The notes below the pieces were generated by a model. It was given only the letters and a program-made list of their open reading frames with translations. It had not been told where the DNA came from and ran no database searches. DNA of 64,000 bases, from the NCBI RefSeq assembly GCF_002218085.1, contig NZ_BDUC01000009.1, forward strand, positions 232,623-296,622. Direction: 5' to 3'. This document shows, piece by piece, positions 52,849 to 61,228 of this stretch. Positions within the stretch are counted from its first letter, which is position 1. The number at the start of each line of letters is the position of its first letter. The DNA comes from Tolypothrix sp. NIES-4075. Its GTDB lineage: Bacteria; Cyanobacteriota; Cyanobacteriia; Cyanobacteriales; Nostocaceae. The position numbers and the translations under genes were made by a program.

Positions 52849-53301
52849 ATGACCCACCATCTACCCGACACCAAGATACCAGCTCCGTGCATCATTAACA
52901 CGGGCGTAATTGTAAATAAGCTCGATATACGACGATTGTTGACGGATTTAGGTCGCGTCCACTACATTTACACCCAAGATGGCAAATTGCAGAGCGAGGG
53001 TGACGGGGATGTAATGGAAGTCTTCGCGAATTCGCAACGCTCTACGCTAGTAGCTAACCATGCTCTTTATTTAAATGTTTATAGCTTCGATTATTTGGAA
53101 CTAAAACAGTCTCCGCAGCAGCAAAGCTTTTTTGATTTAGTGCAGGAAGGAACCCGTTTGCGACTTATTCCTTTGTCTACCCCCTTACAAGAGCGACGCG
53201 ATCGCAACTTGAATGTCAGCACCATTGAAGCCATGATGGAGCAGGTGCTATCAGCTAGGTGGGATGCAGAAATTGACGATGACAGTTCTGATTCGTTTTA
53301 G
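52849..53301 (+). CDS. Conserved cyanobacterial protein of unknown function
   Basis: 150 residues, soluble. Segments: CIINTGVIVNKLDIRRLLTDLGRVHYIYTQDG (split by function only), GDVMEVFANSQRSTLVANHAL, YLNVYSFDYLEL, FFDLVQEGTRLRLIPLSTP, ending in an acidic tail DDDSSDSF. I believe orthologues sit near tgt in other cyanobacteria but cannot confirm it. It precedes tgt by 76 bases on the same strand. Confidence 0.75.
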   Translation: MTHHLPDTKIPAPCIINTGVIVNKLDIRRLLTDLGRVHYIYTQDGKLQSEGDGDVMEVFANSQRSTLVANHALYLNVYSFDYLELKQSPQQQSFFDLVQEGTRLRLIPLSTPLQERRDRNLNVSTIEAMMEQVLSARWDAEIDDDSSDSF

Positions 53302-53377
53302 ATTCATTAGTCAAGAGTCTTGAGTCAAGACTTAAATCCCCCTTGTCTTTTTGTCTCCCCTCCCCCCCTCTCCTATC

Positions 53378-54496
53378 TTGAATTCCACATTCTCTTTTCA
53401 ATGCCTTGCTTGCTGTAGCCAGACAAAAGCGCGGGTTGGGGTGTTTTTTACGCCTCATGGTATCGTTGAAACTCCACGGTTTATGCCAGTGGGGACTCTC
53501 GCAAATGTCAAAACCTTGACACCTGCCCAATTAAAAGACACAGGGGCGCAAATGGTGTTATCAAATACTTATCATCTCCACCTGCAACCTGGTGAAGGAA
53601 TTGTAGCTGGGGGTGGGGGGTTGCATAAGTTTATGGGCTGGAATGGTCCAATGCTGACAGATTCTGGTGGGTTTCAAGTTTTCAGCTTGAGCGAAATGCG
53701 AAAAATCACTGAAGATGGTGTAAGATTTCGCTCACCCCATGATGGTCAGATTATTAACTTAACACCAGAGCGCTCAATCGAGATTCAGAATACTCTGGGG
53801 GCGGATGTGATTATGGCTTTTGATGAATGTCCGCCTTATCCAGCTACTCGCCAAGAGGTGGAAGCCGCCACAGCGCGTACTTATCGCTGGTTACAACGTT
53901 GTATTGCGGCGCATCAACGCAGCGATCAGGCGTTGTTCGGTATTGTACAGGGAGGCGTGTATTTAGATTTGCGTTCTCAGGCGGCTGTGGCTTTGGCTAA
54001 GTTAGATTTGCCCGGATATGCGATTGGTGGTGTGAGTGTGGGAGAACCGCCAGAATTAATTGCGAATATTGTCCAAGCGACAGCGCCACTTTTACCGCCA
54101 GATAAGCCGCGTTATTTGATGGGTGTAGGTACTTATCGAGAAATGGCGATCGCCATCGCTTCTGGTGTAGATTTATTTGATTGCGTCATTCCCACTCGTT
54201 GGGCGAGACATGGTACAGCAATGGTACTGGGCGATCGCTGGAATTTGAAAAATGCTAAATTTCGTGAAGATTTTACGCCATTAGATGAAACTTGTGGTTG
54301 TTACACTTGCCAAAACTTTACCCGTGCGTATATATCTCATTTAGTGCGATCGCAAGAAATTCTGGCTTACACTTTGTTGAGCATTCACAACATCAGCGAA
54401 CTGATACGCTTTACCCAAAAGATAAGAGAGGCTATTTTAGGCGATCGCTTCACTACAGAATTCGGTCACTGGCTTACTCCTGGAGAGATGGGGTGA
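53378..54496 (+). CDS. tgt: tRNA-guanine transglycosylase
   Basis: 372 residues from TTG 53378; no in-frame ATG exists before the conserved FMPVGTLANVKTL. Upstream of the TTG lies CCCCTCCCCCCCTCTCC repeat DNA. It exchanges guanine 34 for a queuine precursor in GU(N) tRNAs. Motifs: LTDSGGFQVFSL (catalytic Asp region), MAFDECPPYPA, VGEPPELI, DCVIPTRWARHGTA (second Asp), and zinc site CGCYTCQNFTRAYISHL...HNI. The last residues PGEMG are encoded by the start of a downstream repeat. psbK follows. Confidence 0.95.
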   Translation: MNSTFSFQCLACCSQTKARVGVFFTPHGIVETPRFMPVGTLANVKTLTPAQLKDTGAQMVLSNTYHLHLQPGEGIVAGGGGLHKFMGWNGPMLTDSGGFQVFSLSEMRKITEDGVRFRSPHDGQIINLTPERSIEIQNTLGADVIMAFDECPPYPATRQEVEAATARTYRWLQRCIAAHQRSDQALFGIVQGGVYLDLRSQAAVALAKLDLPGYAIGGVSVGEPPELIANIVQATAPLLPPDKPRYLMGVGTYREMAIAIASGVDLFDCVIPTRWARHGTAMVLGDRWNLKNAKFREDFTPLDETCGCYTCQNFTRAYISHLVRSQEILAYTLLSIHNISELIRFTQKIREAILGDRFTTEFGHWLTPGEMG

Positions 54497-54580
54497 TGGG
54501 GAGACTAGGGGGACAATTTCTTTCTATTACCTATTACCTATTCCCCATTCCCAATGCCCAATGCCCAATACCCATTGACT
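54484..54580. repeat. Short repeats overlapping the end of tgt
   Basis: GATGGGGTGATGGGGAGACTAGGGGG, given here as its G-rich core, then CCTATTACCTATTCCCCATT and CCCAATGCCCAATGCCCAA. The tgt stop codon (TGA at 54494-54496) is inside the first part. Confidence 0.7.
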
Positions 54581-54661
54581 AACAATTAACAACTGAACCA
54601 ATGCGTGTTAAGATATTTCTCAATTATGAAAGCTGTGTTGGATAGGTGGATTTAAACGAAC

Positions 54662-54799
54662 ATGGAAGCTGCACTATTATTAGCAAAATTGCCGGAAGCT
54701 TACCAAATTTTCGACCCATTGGTAGATGTTCTACCAGTCATTCCCGTTTTCTTTTTGTTGCTAGCTTTCGTTTGGCAAGCAGCCGTGGGTTTTAGGTAA
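54662..54799 (+). CDS. psbK: Photosystem II reaction center protein K
   Basis: 45 residues. A short presequence [13 protein letters not shown] is followed by [20 protein letters not shown], one membrane helix, and ends [11 protein letters not shown]. This is the canonical PsbK pattern (the mature protein starts after the Pro-Glu-Ala region). It is a small thylakoid membrane subunit of photosystem II near CP43. It lies downstream of tgt, a linkage I recall from other cyanobacteria. Confidence 0.96.
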
Positions 54800-54851
54800 G
54801 CTAAATATTTGGCTTTGGTGGTAAAGCCACAACCATTGTTAAATTTTACGG

Positions 54852-54881
54852 GACAGGCAACATGCCTGTCTTCTTTTTTGA
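54852..54881 (+). terminator. psbK terminator
   Basis: GACAGGCA (54852) and TGCCTGTC (54863) form a stem around ACA, followed by TTCTTTTTTG. Confidence 0.85.
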
Positions 54882-54997
54882 AGAACCATCTTTGATGAAA
54901 TTTATATTTATTAATATTTCGTAATATTTCTATATAATGAGTAAGATACACCAATCAAGCCAAATCAACACTCAGCCTTGAAAGTCACTAAACAGCA

Positions 54998-55294
54998 ATG
55001 GGTAACATCAAATTTGTTAAAGAGAATAAAGAAGTAATAGCAGCAAATGGTGCTAATTTGCGGCTTAAAGCTATGCAAAACAATATTGACATCTATAAAT
55101 TTATTGGCAAAATGACGAATTGTGGCGGTGGTGGTAATTGCGGCACTTGTATTGTTGAGATAGTCGAAGGAATAGAAAATCTTTCACCGCGTACAGATGC
55201 AGAAAACCGGATATTGAAGAAAAAGCCGGAAAATTACCGCCTCGCTTGTCAAACTGTGGTTAATGGTGCAGTCAGCGTAGTCACAAAGCCTTGA
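54998..55294 (+). CDS. [2Fe-2S] ferredoxin-like protein
   Basis: 98 residues. The cluster ligands are CGGGGNCGTC (C-x5-C-x2-C, about residues 43-52) and the fourth Cys in LACQTVV (about 86). The first spacing is x5 where plant-type photosynthetic ferredoxins have x4, and the acidic surface of PetF is absent; this fits the adrenodoxin-like or chlorosome-type small ferredoxins also found in cyanobacteria. Electron carrier, partner unknown. It lies between psbK and psbM. Confidence 0.85.
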   Translation: MGNIKFVKENKEVIAANGANLRLKAMQNNIDIYKFIGKMTNCGGGGNCGTCIVEIVEGIENLSPRTDAENRILKKKPENYRLACQTVVNGAVSVVTKP

Positions 55295-55409
55295 AGTTTC
55301 GGTTCATGGGGCGTGACTAATGAACGTAAGTAAAAATTTGGGCTGACTCGGACGTGTATAATGCTATCCTAAAGTTGTTGACCGGAAATTAAAGAGAGGC
55401 TATCTTGCC

Positions 55410-55526
55410 ATGCAAGTTAATGAGTTAGGGTTCGTAGCGAGCATTTTGTTCGTACTAGTTCCCGCCGTGTTTTTACTCATTCTTTACATCCAAACTGCCA
55501 GCCGCGAAGGTGGAAAAGATAATTAA
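55410..55526 (+). CDS. psbM: Photosystem II reaction center protein M
   Basis: 38 residues: MQVNELGFVASILFVLVPAV, FLLILYIQTASR, then EGGKDN. A single membrane helix with the characteristic MQVN start and YIQT. PsbM sits at the photosystem II dimer interface in the thylakoid. GAGAGG is found upstream of the ATG. Monocistronic with its own terminator. Confidence 0.97.
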   Translation: MQVNELGFVASILFVLVPAVFLLILYIQTASREGGKDN

Positions 55527-55544
55527 TTTCGGTATAAAATAAAG

Positions 55545-55576
55545 AACCCCTGCACTTGTTGTGTGGGGGTTTTTAT
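55545..55576 (+). terminator. psbM terminator
   Basis: AACCCCTGCAC pairs with GTGTGGGGGTT around TTGTT; TTTATTT follows. It also ends 7 bases before the convergent universal stress gene. Confidence 0.9.
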
Positions 55577-55582
55577 TTATGG

Positions 55583-56434
55583 TTAGGCTTCGGTTCTGGC
55601 TAGTAATACCGGACAAGTGGCATTAACGCGAACGTAGTCAGATAAAGAAGCGCCTATTAGTCTGTCTATATCTACAAAACTCTTGGCAATTGAAGGACGG
55701 CGATCGGGCGAACCGAGTAATAATAAGTCTACATTCAATTCTTCTGCCAAGCGACAAATTTCTTCACCGGGTTTGCCACTGCTAGTATAACAACGAGCAG
55801 GTACAGCATATCTTTGGGCTTCTGCAACTGCCGCTGCAAAAACAGGATTTTTTTCGGAACTAACTTCGGTTATTTCCGATGATTTGCCGCGTAAATCTGT
55901 ATCAACATTAGCAAGAATTAACTGACCACCGGGAATACCTTGCAATAAGAATGTAGCCAATTTTAAGCAGTGTTTTGCAGCATCAGATTTATCCATTGCC
56001 ACCATAATCCGCTTAATATTTTTGACATAAATGTCATCTTTTACCAGCAACATCGGGCGAGAAGATAATTGAAAAACGTACTGGCTAACTGAGTTTGATA
56101 AAATCGATTGCAGTCGCTTCAATCCGCGTGAACCCATAATTATCAAATCAGCGTCGATTTCATCGGCGACTTGACAAACTACATCTTTGGGATCTCCTTG
56201 CCGCAAAATTGAAGAAATCTGGCTAGGATCTAAGTTTAAAGTTTGAATCGCATTAGCTAGAATTCTACCACCTTCTTCCCACTTAGTTGTCATTGCTTCA
56301 GTGGTAGTTTTTCCAGGTACAACGTGCAAAACTGTAACTTTTGCCTTTTGGATGGATGGCAATTGTGTTAAAGTTTTTAACATTTCTTCAGCGTGCCCCA
56401 ATCCAGAGACAGCTAGCAAAATTTTTTGGATCAT
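55583..56434 (-). CDS. Tandem universal stress protein
   Basis: 283 residues from ATG 56434 (MIQKILLAVSG), which has AGAAGG upstream; the longer frame start at 56485 is unsupported. Two UspA domains: residues 1-140 with IIMGSRGLKRLQSILSNSVS (the G-x2-G-x9-G-S/T ATP pattern) and 145-283 with LLLGSPDRRPSIAKSFVDID and a less canonical loop. Cytoplasmic, ATP-binding, stress or energy-status linked by family. Convergent with psbM. Confidence 0.9.
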   Translation of the reverse strand: MIQKILLAVSGLGHAEEMLKTLTQLPSIQKAKVTVLHVVPGKTTTEAMTTKWEEGGRILANAIQTLNLDPSQISSILRQGDPKDVVCQVADEIDADLIIMGSRGLKRLQSILSNSVSQYVFQLSSRPMLLVKDDIYVKNIKRIMVAMDKSDAAKHCLKLATFLLQGIPGGQLILANVDTDLRGKSSEITEVSSEKNPVFAAAVAEAQRYAVPARCYTSSGKPGEEICRLAEELNVDLLLLGSPDRRPSIAKSFVDIDRLIGASLSDYVRVNATCPVLLARTEA

Positions 56435-56784
56435 GTTACCTTCTGTTGTTAAGTTTGCTATGGTTTTCACCGCTTTGCTCAACAACCTAGCAAGTAAATC
56501 GGTACAAATAAACTTTTGTCATTGGGTTTTAAATATATGACAAAGAGCTATCGATAAGTTATATTTATTTGCACCCAGTTACTTAAATTATCAACTAGGC
56601 TCCTAAGGATTAAGCATACTTCCAATATTGCACTCTCAAGTTAACTATTTATAATTATTTTTATTAGTTTTAATCTATGTTAATTATTCTTAATTAAAAA
56701 CCGATTAAATATTGCAAATAAGTACCAAAAGAAAGTAAATAAATTAACGTTTTTTGCTTAATAAAAAGTTAATTTATTCACCTT
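56435..56784. other. Intergenic region, no gene seen
   Basis: 350 AT-rich bases upstream of the universal stress gene, holding its promoter. No ORF, no clear operator. Confidence 0.5.
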
Positions 56785-56913
56785 CAGGCTGGAAGCCTGG
56801 ACGCCAGGTGCTACAACGGAGAGAACCTCCCTTCGGGTTCGCCACTTCGACGGAACGGAAACCGACACCGCCGAGTGGACTCACCGCAAAGCACTGGCTC
56901 GGCTATACGAACA
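56785..56913. repeat. GC-rich repeat island
   Basis: TTCAGGCTGGAAGCCTGGA (palindrome), GGTGCTACAACGGAGAGAAC, CTTCGGGTTCGCCACTTCG and AAAGCACTGGCTC; shares pieces with the islands at 5.9, 17.3 and 51.5 kb. Confidence 0.7.
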
Positions 56914-56935
56914 AAGCCCGCTTACGCGGGCTAAT
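56914..56935 (-). terminator. Terminator of the M3 peptidase gene
   Basis: On the minus strand, AGCCCGC GTAA GCGGGCT followed by TTGTT, just beyond the peptidase stop codon. Confidence 0.8.
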
Positions 56936-56942
56936 TACAAAA

Positions 56943-59045
56943 TTAAGCAGCTATTAAACCATTATGCTTAAGTAAAGCTGCTGTACTCGGTTCGCGTCCC
57001 CGGAAGGATTTAAATACCTCCATCGGATGTTTGCTACCACCAAGAGCCAGTATTGTATCGCGGTAGCGTTTGCCAGTAGCTTTGATTACTTGCTCATCTT
57101 CGATACCAGCTTCTTCAAAAGCGGCAAAAGCATCAGCACTCAGAACTTCAGCCCATTTATAGCTGTAATAACCAGCCGCATATCCACCAGAAAAAATGTG
57201 TCCAAAAGCGCATAAAAATGCGTCTTCGGGGAGTGGTGGTAAAACGGTTGTGGTTTTGGCTAGGCGATCGCGTACATCTTTGGCAGTTTCATTCCCACCT
57301 GGACGATAGCGGTAGTGCAATTCCAAATCCAACATGCTAAAGTGCAGTTGTCTGAGCATAGCACTGCCACTCATGTAATTCTTTGCTGCCAACAGCTTTT
57401 GATAATAATGCTCTGGTAGCGTCTCGCCAGTTTCGTAATGCTTTGCCATCCCAAACAAAGTTGGTCTTTCATAACACCAGTTTTCCATAAACTGGCTAGG
57501 TAATTCTACTGCATCCCATTCTACATTATTAATGCCTGCGGCACTACTGTAATCTACCTTCGTTAGCATGTGGTGCAAGCCATGACCAAACTCGTGGAAC
57601 AAAGTTTCGACTTCATTAAAAGTCATCAAACTCGGCTTGCCATCGACAGGGGGAGTTTGATTGCATACCAAATACGCTACAGGTAAACGAGTAGCGATCG
57701 CTCCCTGAGCTTTGATTTTCCCACGATTAATGCAGGTATCCATCCAAGCACCGCCGCGCTTTTCTGCGGGACGGCTGTAAGCATCTAAGTAGAAGTAAGC
57801 GATCGCATTACCCGTTTCATCAGCAATTTGGAAATAACGTACATCTTCATGCCATACTGGAGCTTGTCCATCGGCAGGAGTGACAGTCACGCCGAACAGC
57901 CGTTTTACTAACCCAAATAAACCATCTAACACTTGGGGAAGCGGAAAATAAGGACGTAACTCTTCAGCGGTGAAAGCAAATTTTTCTTCTCGTTGACGTT
58001 CAGCCCAAAAGCTGATATCCCAATGCTTCAAATCATTCGCTTCTGCTGCACCCTTCTTTGCTGCAAAAGCTTTGAGTTCTTCTAAATCTTTAACAGCAGC
58101 ATCGTAACTTGCACGACGTAGTTCTTCTAAAAGCGCTTCTGCTGCTTCAACATTCGGAGCCATCTTACTGGCTAAACTCAACTCAGCAAAAGTTTTAAAG
58201 CCAAGTAAATTTGCTAGTTCTTGACGCAACTCCAAAGTGCGTTCAATTAACGGGTTGTTATCCAACTCCCCAGAGGAAGCACGAGTGATAAAAGCTTTGT
58301 AAAGCTGTTCTCGCAAATCGCGGCGGGTGCTATGCTGCATGAAAGGACTATAACTCGGAAAGTCCAAAGTGATGCGCCAAGGTCCGTTTTCGGGTGTAGC
58401 GTTTTCTGCACCTTCTGAGCGTGCAGCTTGTGCAGCAAGACTTAGTAAACTGGGTGGTAAGCCGTCAATTTCTGCTTTAGTTGTCAAAGTCAAACTAAAG
58501 GCTTTGGTAGCATCGAGTACATGGTTAGAAAACTTAGTAGAAAGTTCCGCTAACTCCATCTGAATAGCGTTGAAACGTTCTTTCGCTTCACCTTGCAATC
58601 CGACACCGGAAAGTTCTGCATCTCGAATTGCGGCTTCGATGATGCGCTGTTGAGCAGAATCTAAAGTTGCCCAAGTATCACTTTGCCGTAGTGTTTTAAA
58701 AGTATTGTAGATAGCTTGACTTTGACCAAGCTTGTTGACAAACTGCACCACATCTGGTTGAACAGTTTCATAAGCTTCGCGCAGTTCTGGGCTATTTTTT
58801 ACGCCCATTAAATGGTTGACTATGCCCCAACTCCAATTTAGGCGTTCTGTTAAATGTTCTAAAGGTTCTACTAAACTGCTCCAAGTAGGTTGTATTTTAG
58901 TTTCTAAGCTGGCAAGTTCTTTGTCTAATTCTGCCAGCAGTTGCTTGAAGGCTGGGACTACCTGTTCTGGGGAAATGTCTGCAAAAGGAGGTAAGCCGTA
59001 GCCTTTGAGTAAGGGATTCTGAGAAATAGTGGCGTTTGCACTCAT
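56943..59045 (-). CDS. prlC: M3 family oligopeptidase (oligopeptidase A / PrlC type)
   Basis: 700 residues, the full family length, no signal peptide. The metal site is HEFGHGLHH (in ETLFHEFGHGLHHML) with the downstream Glu ligand in ELPSQFMENWCYE. It opens NPLLKGYGLPPFADISPEQVVPAF and has the typical AYSRPAEKRGGAWMDTCINR. It degrades short peptides in the cytoplasm, including cleaved signal and transit peptides. Monocistronic; terminator at 56914-56935. Confidence 0.95.
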   Translation of the reverse strand: MSANATISQNPLLKGYGLPPFADISPEQVVPAFKQLLAELDKELASLETKIQPTWSSLVEPLEHLTERLNWSWGIVNHLMGVKNSPELREAYETVQPDVVQFVNKLGQSQAIYNTFKTLRQSDTWATLDSAQQRIIEAAIRDAELSGVGLQGEAKERFNAIQMELAELSTKFSNHVLDATKAFSLTLTTKAEIDGLPPSLLSLAAQAARSEGAENATPENGPWRITLDFPSYSPFMQHSTRRDLREQLYKAFITRASSGELDNNPLIERTLELRQELANLLGFKTFAELSLASKMAPNVEAAEALLEELRRASYDAAVKDLEELKAFAAKKGAAEANDLKHWDISFWAERQREEKFAFTAEELRPYFPLPQVLDGLFGLVKRLFGVTVTPADGQAPVWHEDVRYFQIADETGNAIAYFYLDAYSRPAEKRGGAWMDTCINRGKIKAQGAIATRLPVAYLVCNQTPPVDGKPSLMTFNEVETLFHEFGHGLHHMLTKVDYSSAAGINNVEWDAVELPSQFMENWCYERPTLFGMAKHYETGETLPEHYYQKLLAAKNYMSGSAMLRQLHFSMLDLELHYRYRPGGNETAKDVRDRLAKTTTVLPPLPEDAFLCAFGHIFSGGYAAGYYSYKWAEVLSADAFAAFEEAGIEDEQVIKATGKRYRDTILALGGSKHPMEVFKSFRGREPSTAALLKHNGLIAA

Positions 59046-59738
59046 GGTTTTGTGTGAGTCGCTTTGTAAATAACGGCGATTTTTATGTATATATCTTCAG
59101 TCTAGTAAGTTGAGAGAATGATTGAAGACGGTTTTTACGATTTATGAACTCAACAGATTGCTTTCCTTGTAATGTAGCGATCGCCGTTTAATTTGAGTGC
59201 AGCATCCCAATGAAAGAACCCACAATAAAGAAGGATGCAGCTATAGCAAATGGTAAGTCTGATATCGTGTCCGGTTAAAGACTTATCATTTAGACCGCAC
59301 TCTTGCTTTCTTGCACTCTTGAAAGAGGCTTTTGGGATTTTTGCTCAGACGTGGTAATTATAAGTGATTAACCGGACTTGATATAACTCCTCAATTTACT
59401 AAAAAACCCTCGTAGAGACGTTCCGAACGTCTCTACAATTGTGTGGAATGACGAAAAATCCTTCTGTGAGGGGCTATACCCCTGATTTACTCTGTAGGAA
59501 AGCGGTTAAAGGTTAGGTCTACGCTTTTGGTTACTAACATCATGCTTTTGGTTACTAACATCATGCTTTTGGTTACTAACATCGCGCTTTTGGTTACTAA
59601 CATCGCATATCTTGCACCTACACTCTTGTAGGATACAGAACACCCAATGGTAGGTTTGACCGCTCACCTTTACTTTAAGGTTGATAGTTGGGAGGAGTTA
59701 CCAACCCCTGATTCGCACTTGTGTATCCTGAAGGCTAC
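59046..59738. other. Repeat-bearing intergenic region, no gene seen
   Basis: About 690 bases. It contains the palindrome GTAGAGACGTTC-C-GAACGTCTCTAC (59412-59436) and four 21-bp tandem repeats (59523-59606). No reading frame looks real. Confidence 0.55.
59523..59606 (+). repeat. 21-bp tandem repeat, four units
   Basis: Unit GCTTTTGGTTACTAACATCA/G with T/C at the end; two copies end CAT and two end CGC. The unit length is a multiple of three, and one frame reads through as a repeated heptapeptide, but no start or ribosome site is associated. Confidence 0.88.
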
Positions 59739-59748
59739 GGCTATAAAG

Positions 59749-59939
59749 GAATGGCACGCTTGTAAAGATGAAACCTCGTCTGGGCAGGGTGTAGGGGGTA
59801 GGGTTGCAGGTTCGTGTTAATAAGCATTCAAGCCCACCAGATGAAACAGAAGTTACTAATTCTTCATTCCCGACACCCGACACCCGACACCCGCTCATCC
59901 TTATAAATATTGGGTTTGGCGTTATCAAGCGTGCCATTC
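59749..59939. mobile_element. MITE-like element, 191 bp, with target duplication
   Basis: Perfect 14-bp terminal inverted repeats GAATGGCACGCTTG (59749-59762) and CAAGCGTGCCATTC (59926-59939). They are flanked directly by GGCTATAAAG (59739-59748) and GGCTATAGAG (59940-59949), 9 of 10 bases identical. The interior holds GGTGTAGGGGGTAGGG and CCCGACACCCGACACCCG tracts and no gene. Confidence 0.75.
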
Positions 59940-59991
59940 GGCTATAGAGACAGGCTTCCAGCCTATAAGTATTTTTTTATTTTGCTAAAAT

Positions 59992-60267
59992 TTAAGTTTG
60001 GCGATCGCCTTTTTGTTTATCAAAAATCAGCTTTTCCAATCCACGGGCAATTAACGGGAGAAATTTGATCGCTAATACTACGCCCAATATATTAAATATT
60101 ATCTGAGCATTGGCAATTTGACGAGCAATGTCATCCCCCGCACGCAGCATTGTTGAAAGCCATTTGGCGAGTGTTGCTAATTGTGCGGCAAATACAATTG
60201 CGACAGCAGCGCAAGTAAAATTGAAAATCAAATGAAACACACCAGCTTCATATGAAAATGCATAGAA
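59992..60267 (-). pseudogene. Na/Pi symporter C-terminal remnant
   Basis: An open frame of about 90 codons bounded upstream by a stop: YAFSYEAGVFHLIFNFTCAAV, then FAAQLATLAKWLSTMLRAG, IANAQIIFNILGVVLAIKFL. This resembles the last membrane helices of Na/Pi-cotransporter (PF02690-type) proteins with their AHxIFN signature. The first 400 or so residues are missing, so it cannot work. Confidence 0.55.
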
Positions 60268-60591
60268 TTAAACCACCTGGGTCAGCTCAGATTGTGTAAC
60301 CCCAGGCTTCTGGGGTAAGCCCGTTATGTACAGCCTTAGATAAAATTGATATGACAATAATCCCGAATCAGGTAACGATCTTCTCCTTTGGAGCAGCTTA
60401 CAACTAAGACAAGACGAGCGATCGTCGCGAGCAATGAAGCAGTTTTTTGCCCAAATATTTCAATATAAGTGAGTCCTATATCATCCTTCCGACAGATGGA
60501 GGAATTAGCCAGAACTACATTTTAGAGAGATGAAATTGCACTTCCTATCTTCTTAAAATGATTCTAAAGAACAAACAAAAGGAATGTAATT
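60268..60591. other. Intergenic region, no gene seen
   Basis: 324 bases. CCCCAGGCTTCTGGGGTAAG forms a small hairpin at 60301. TATAAGTGAGTCCTATATCA at 60464 resembles the IS630-end motif. The promoter of the small acidic protein should be at the right end. Confidence 0.45.
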
Positions 60592-60786
60592 ATGTCTGAA
60601 GAAGAAAAGACCAAAACTCCAGATAACACAGCAGATGCATCAGGTGGCTATGAACCCACCATCGACGAAGAAACCCGCAAAACTGGTGTTGCCTCTAAGA
60701 GTGATGCTAAGTCTACAGCCACACCAGAAGCACCGGAAAATGATTCTGTAGTAGGTAGCCCGAATCAGGGAACTGAATCGCGCTAA
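60592..60786 (+). CDS. Small acidic, disordered protein
   Basis: 64 residues rich in Glu, Asp, Thr, Ser and Ala, with no hydrophobic core: SEEEKTKTPDNTADASGGYE, ETRKTGVASKSDAKSTATPE, ending GTESR. A good AAAGGAA ribosome site lies nine bases before the ATG, which argues for expression. Probably an intrinsically disordered, perhaps stress-related, protein. Function unknown. Confidence 0.7.
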   Translation: MSEEEKTKTPDNTADASGGYEPTIDEETRKTGVASKSDAKSTATPEAPENDSVVGSPNQGTESR

Positions 60787-61228
60787 ATTGTGCCGGAACT
60801 GTGTAAAGTAGAAGCAGTTTGATGCAAAAAATTACGAGTGGAGATGGGTTGCAATAGCGACAATCATCCACTCGATTTTTATAAGTGCGATCGCCTCATA
60901 TATATCAGGACTTACCGAAGAACTCTCCGAAACTCTTATTTCTCTGTGTCGCGCTAGTTGCCTCACTCCTCCACCCCCGCACGGCGCTGGCTTCTCTGCG
61001 TCCCAACGCGAATGGGGAACGTTCGTAACCTCCGCTCAAAGTTCTCTCTAAAGTTGTCTCTGCGGTAGCCTGCGGCAAGCCGCTTTGCGTCTACGTTTTT
61101 CCATAAATTTGCGTAACTTCTATTTTCAGTGATTGGGATATAAAGCAACGAGATTCTTGGGTGTGTTAAATAGCAGCAGCTTTACAATTACCCTAATTTG
61201 AAAGTTACTGCCTAAAAGGATAAAAACG
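60787..61228. other. Intergenic region with repeat island, no gene seen
   Basis: 442 bases. 60955-61085 is a GC-rich island (CACCCCCGCACGGCGCTGGC, GGTAGCCTGCGGCAAGCCGC). The right end carries the promoter and AAAAGGATAAAAACG ribosome site of the oxidase gene. Confidence 0.55.

Noticed and set aside
59698..59937. 79-residue minus-strand frame
   Set aside because: It is the translation of the MITE-like element and its G/C-skewed interior.
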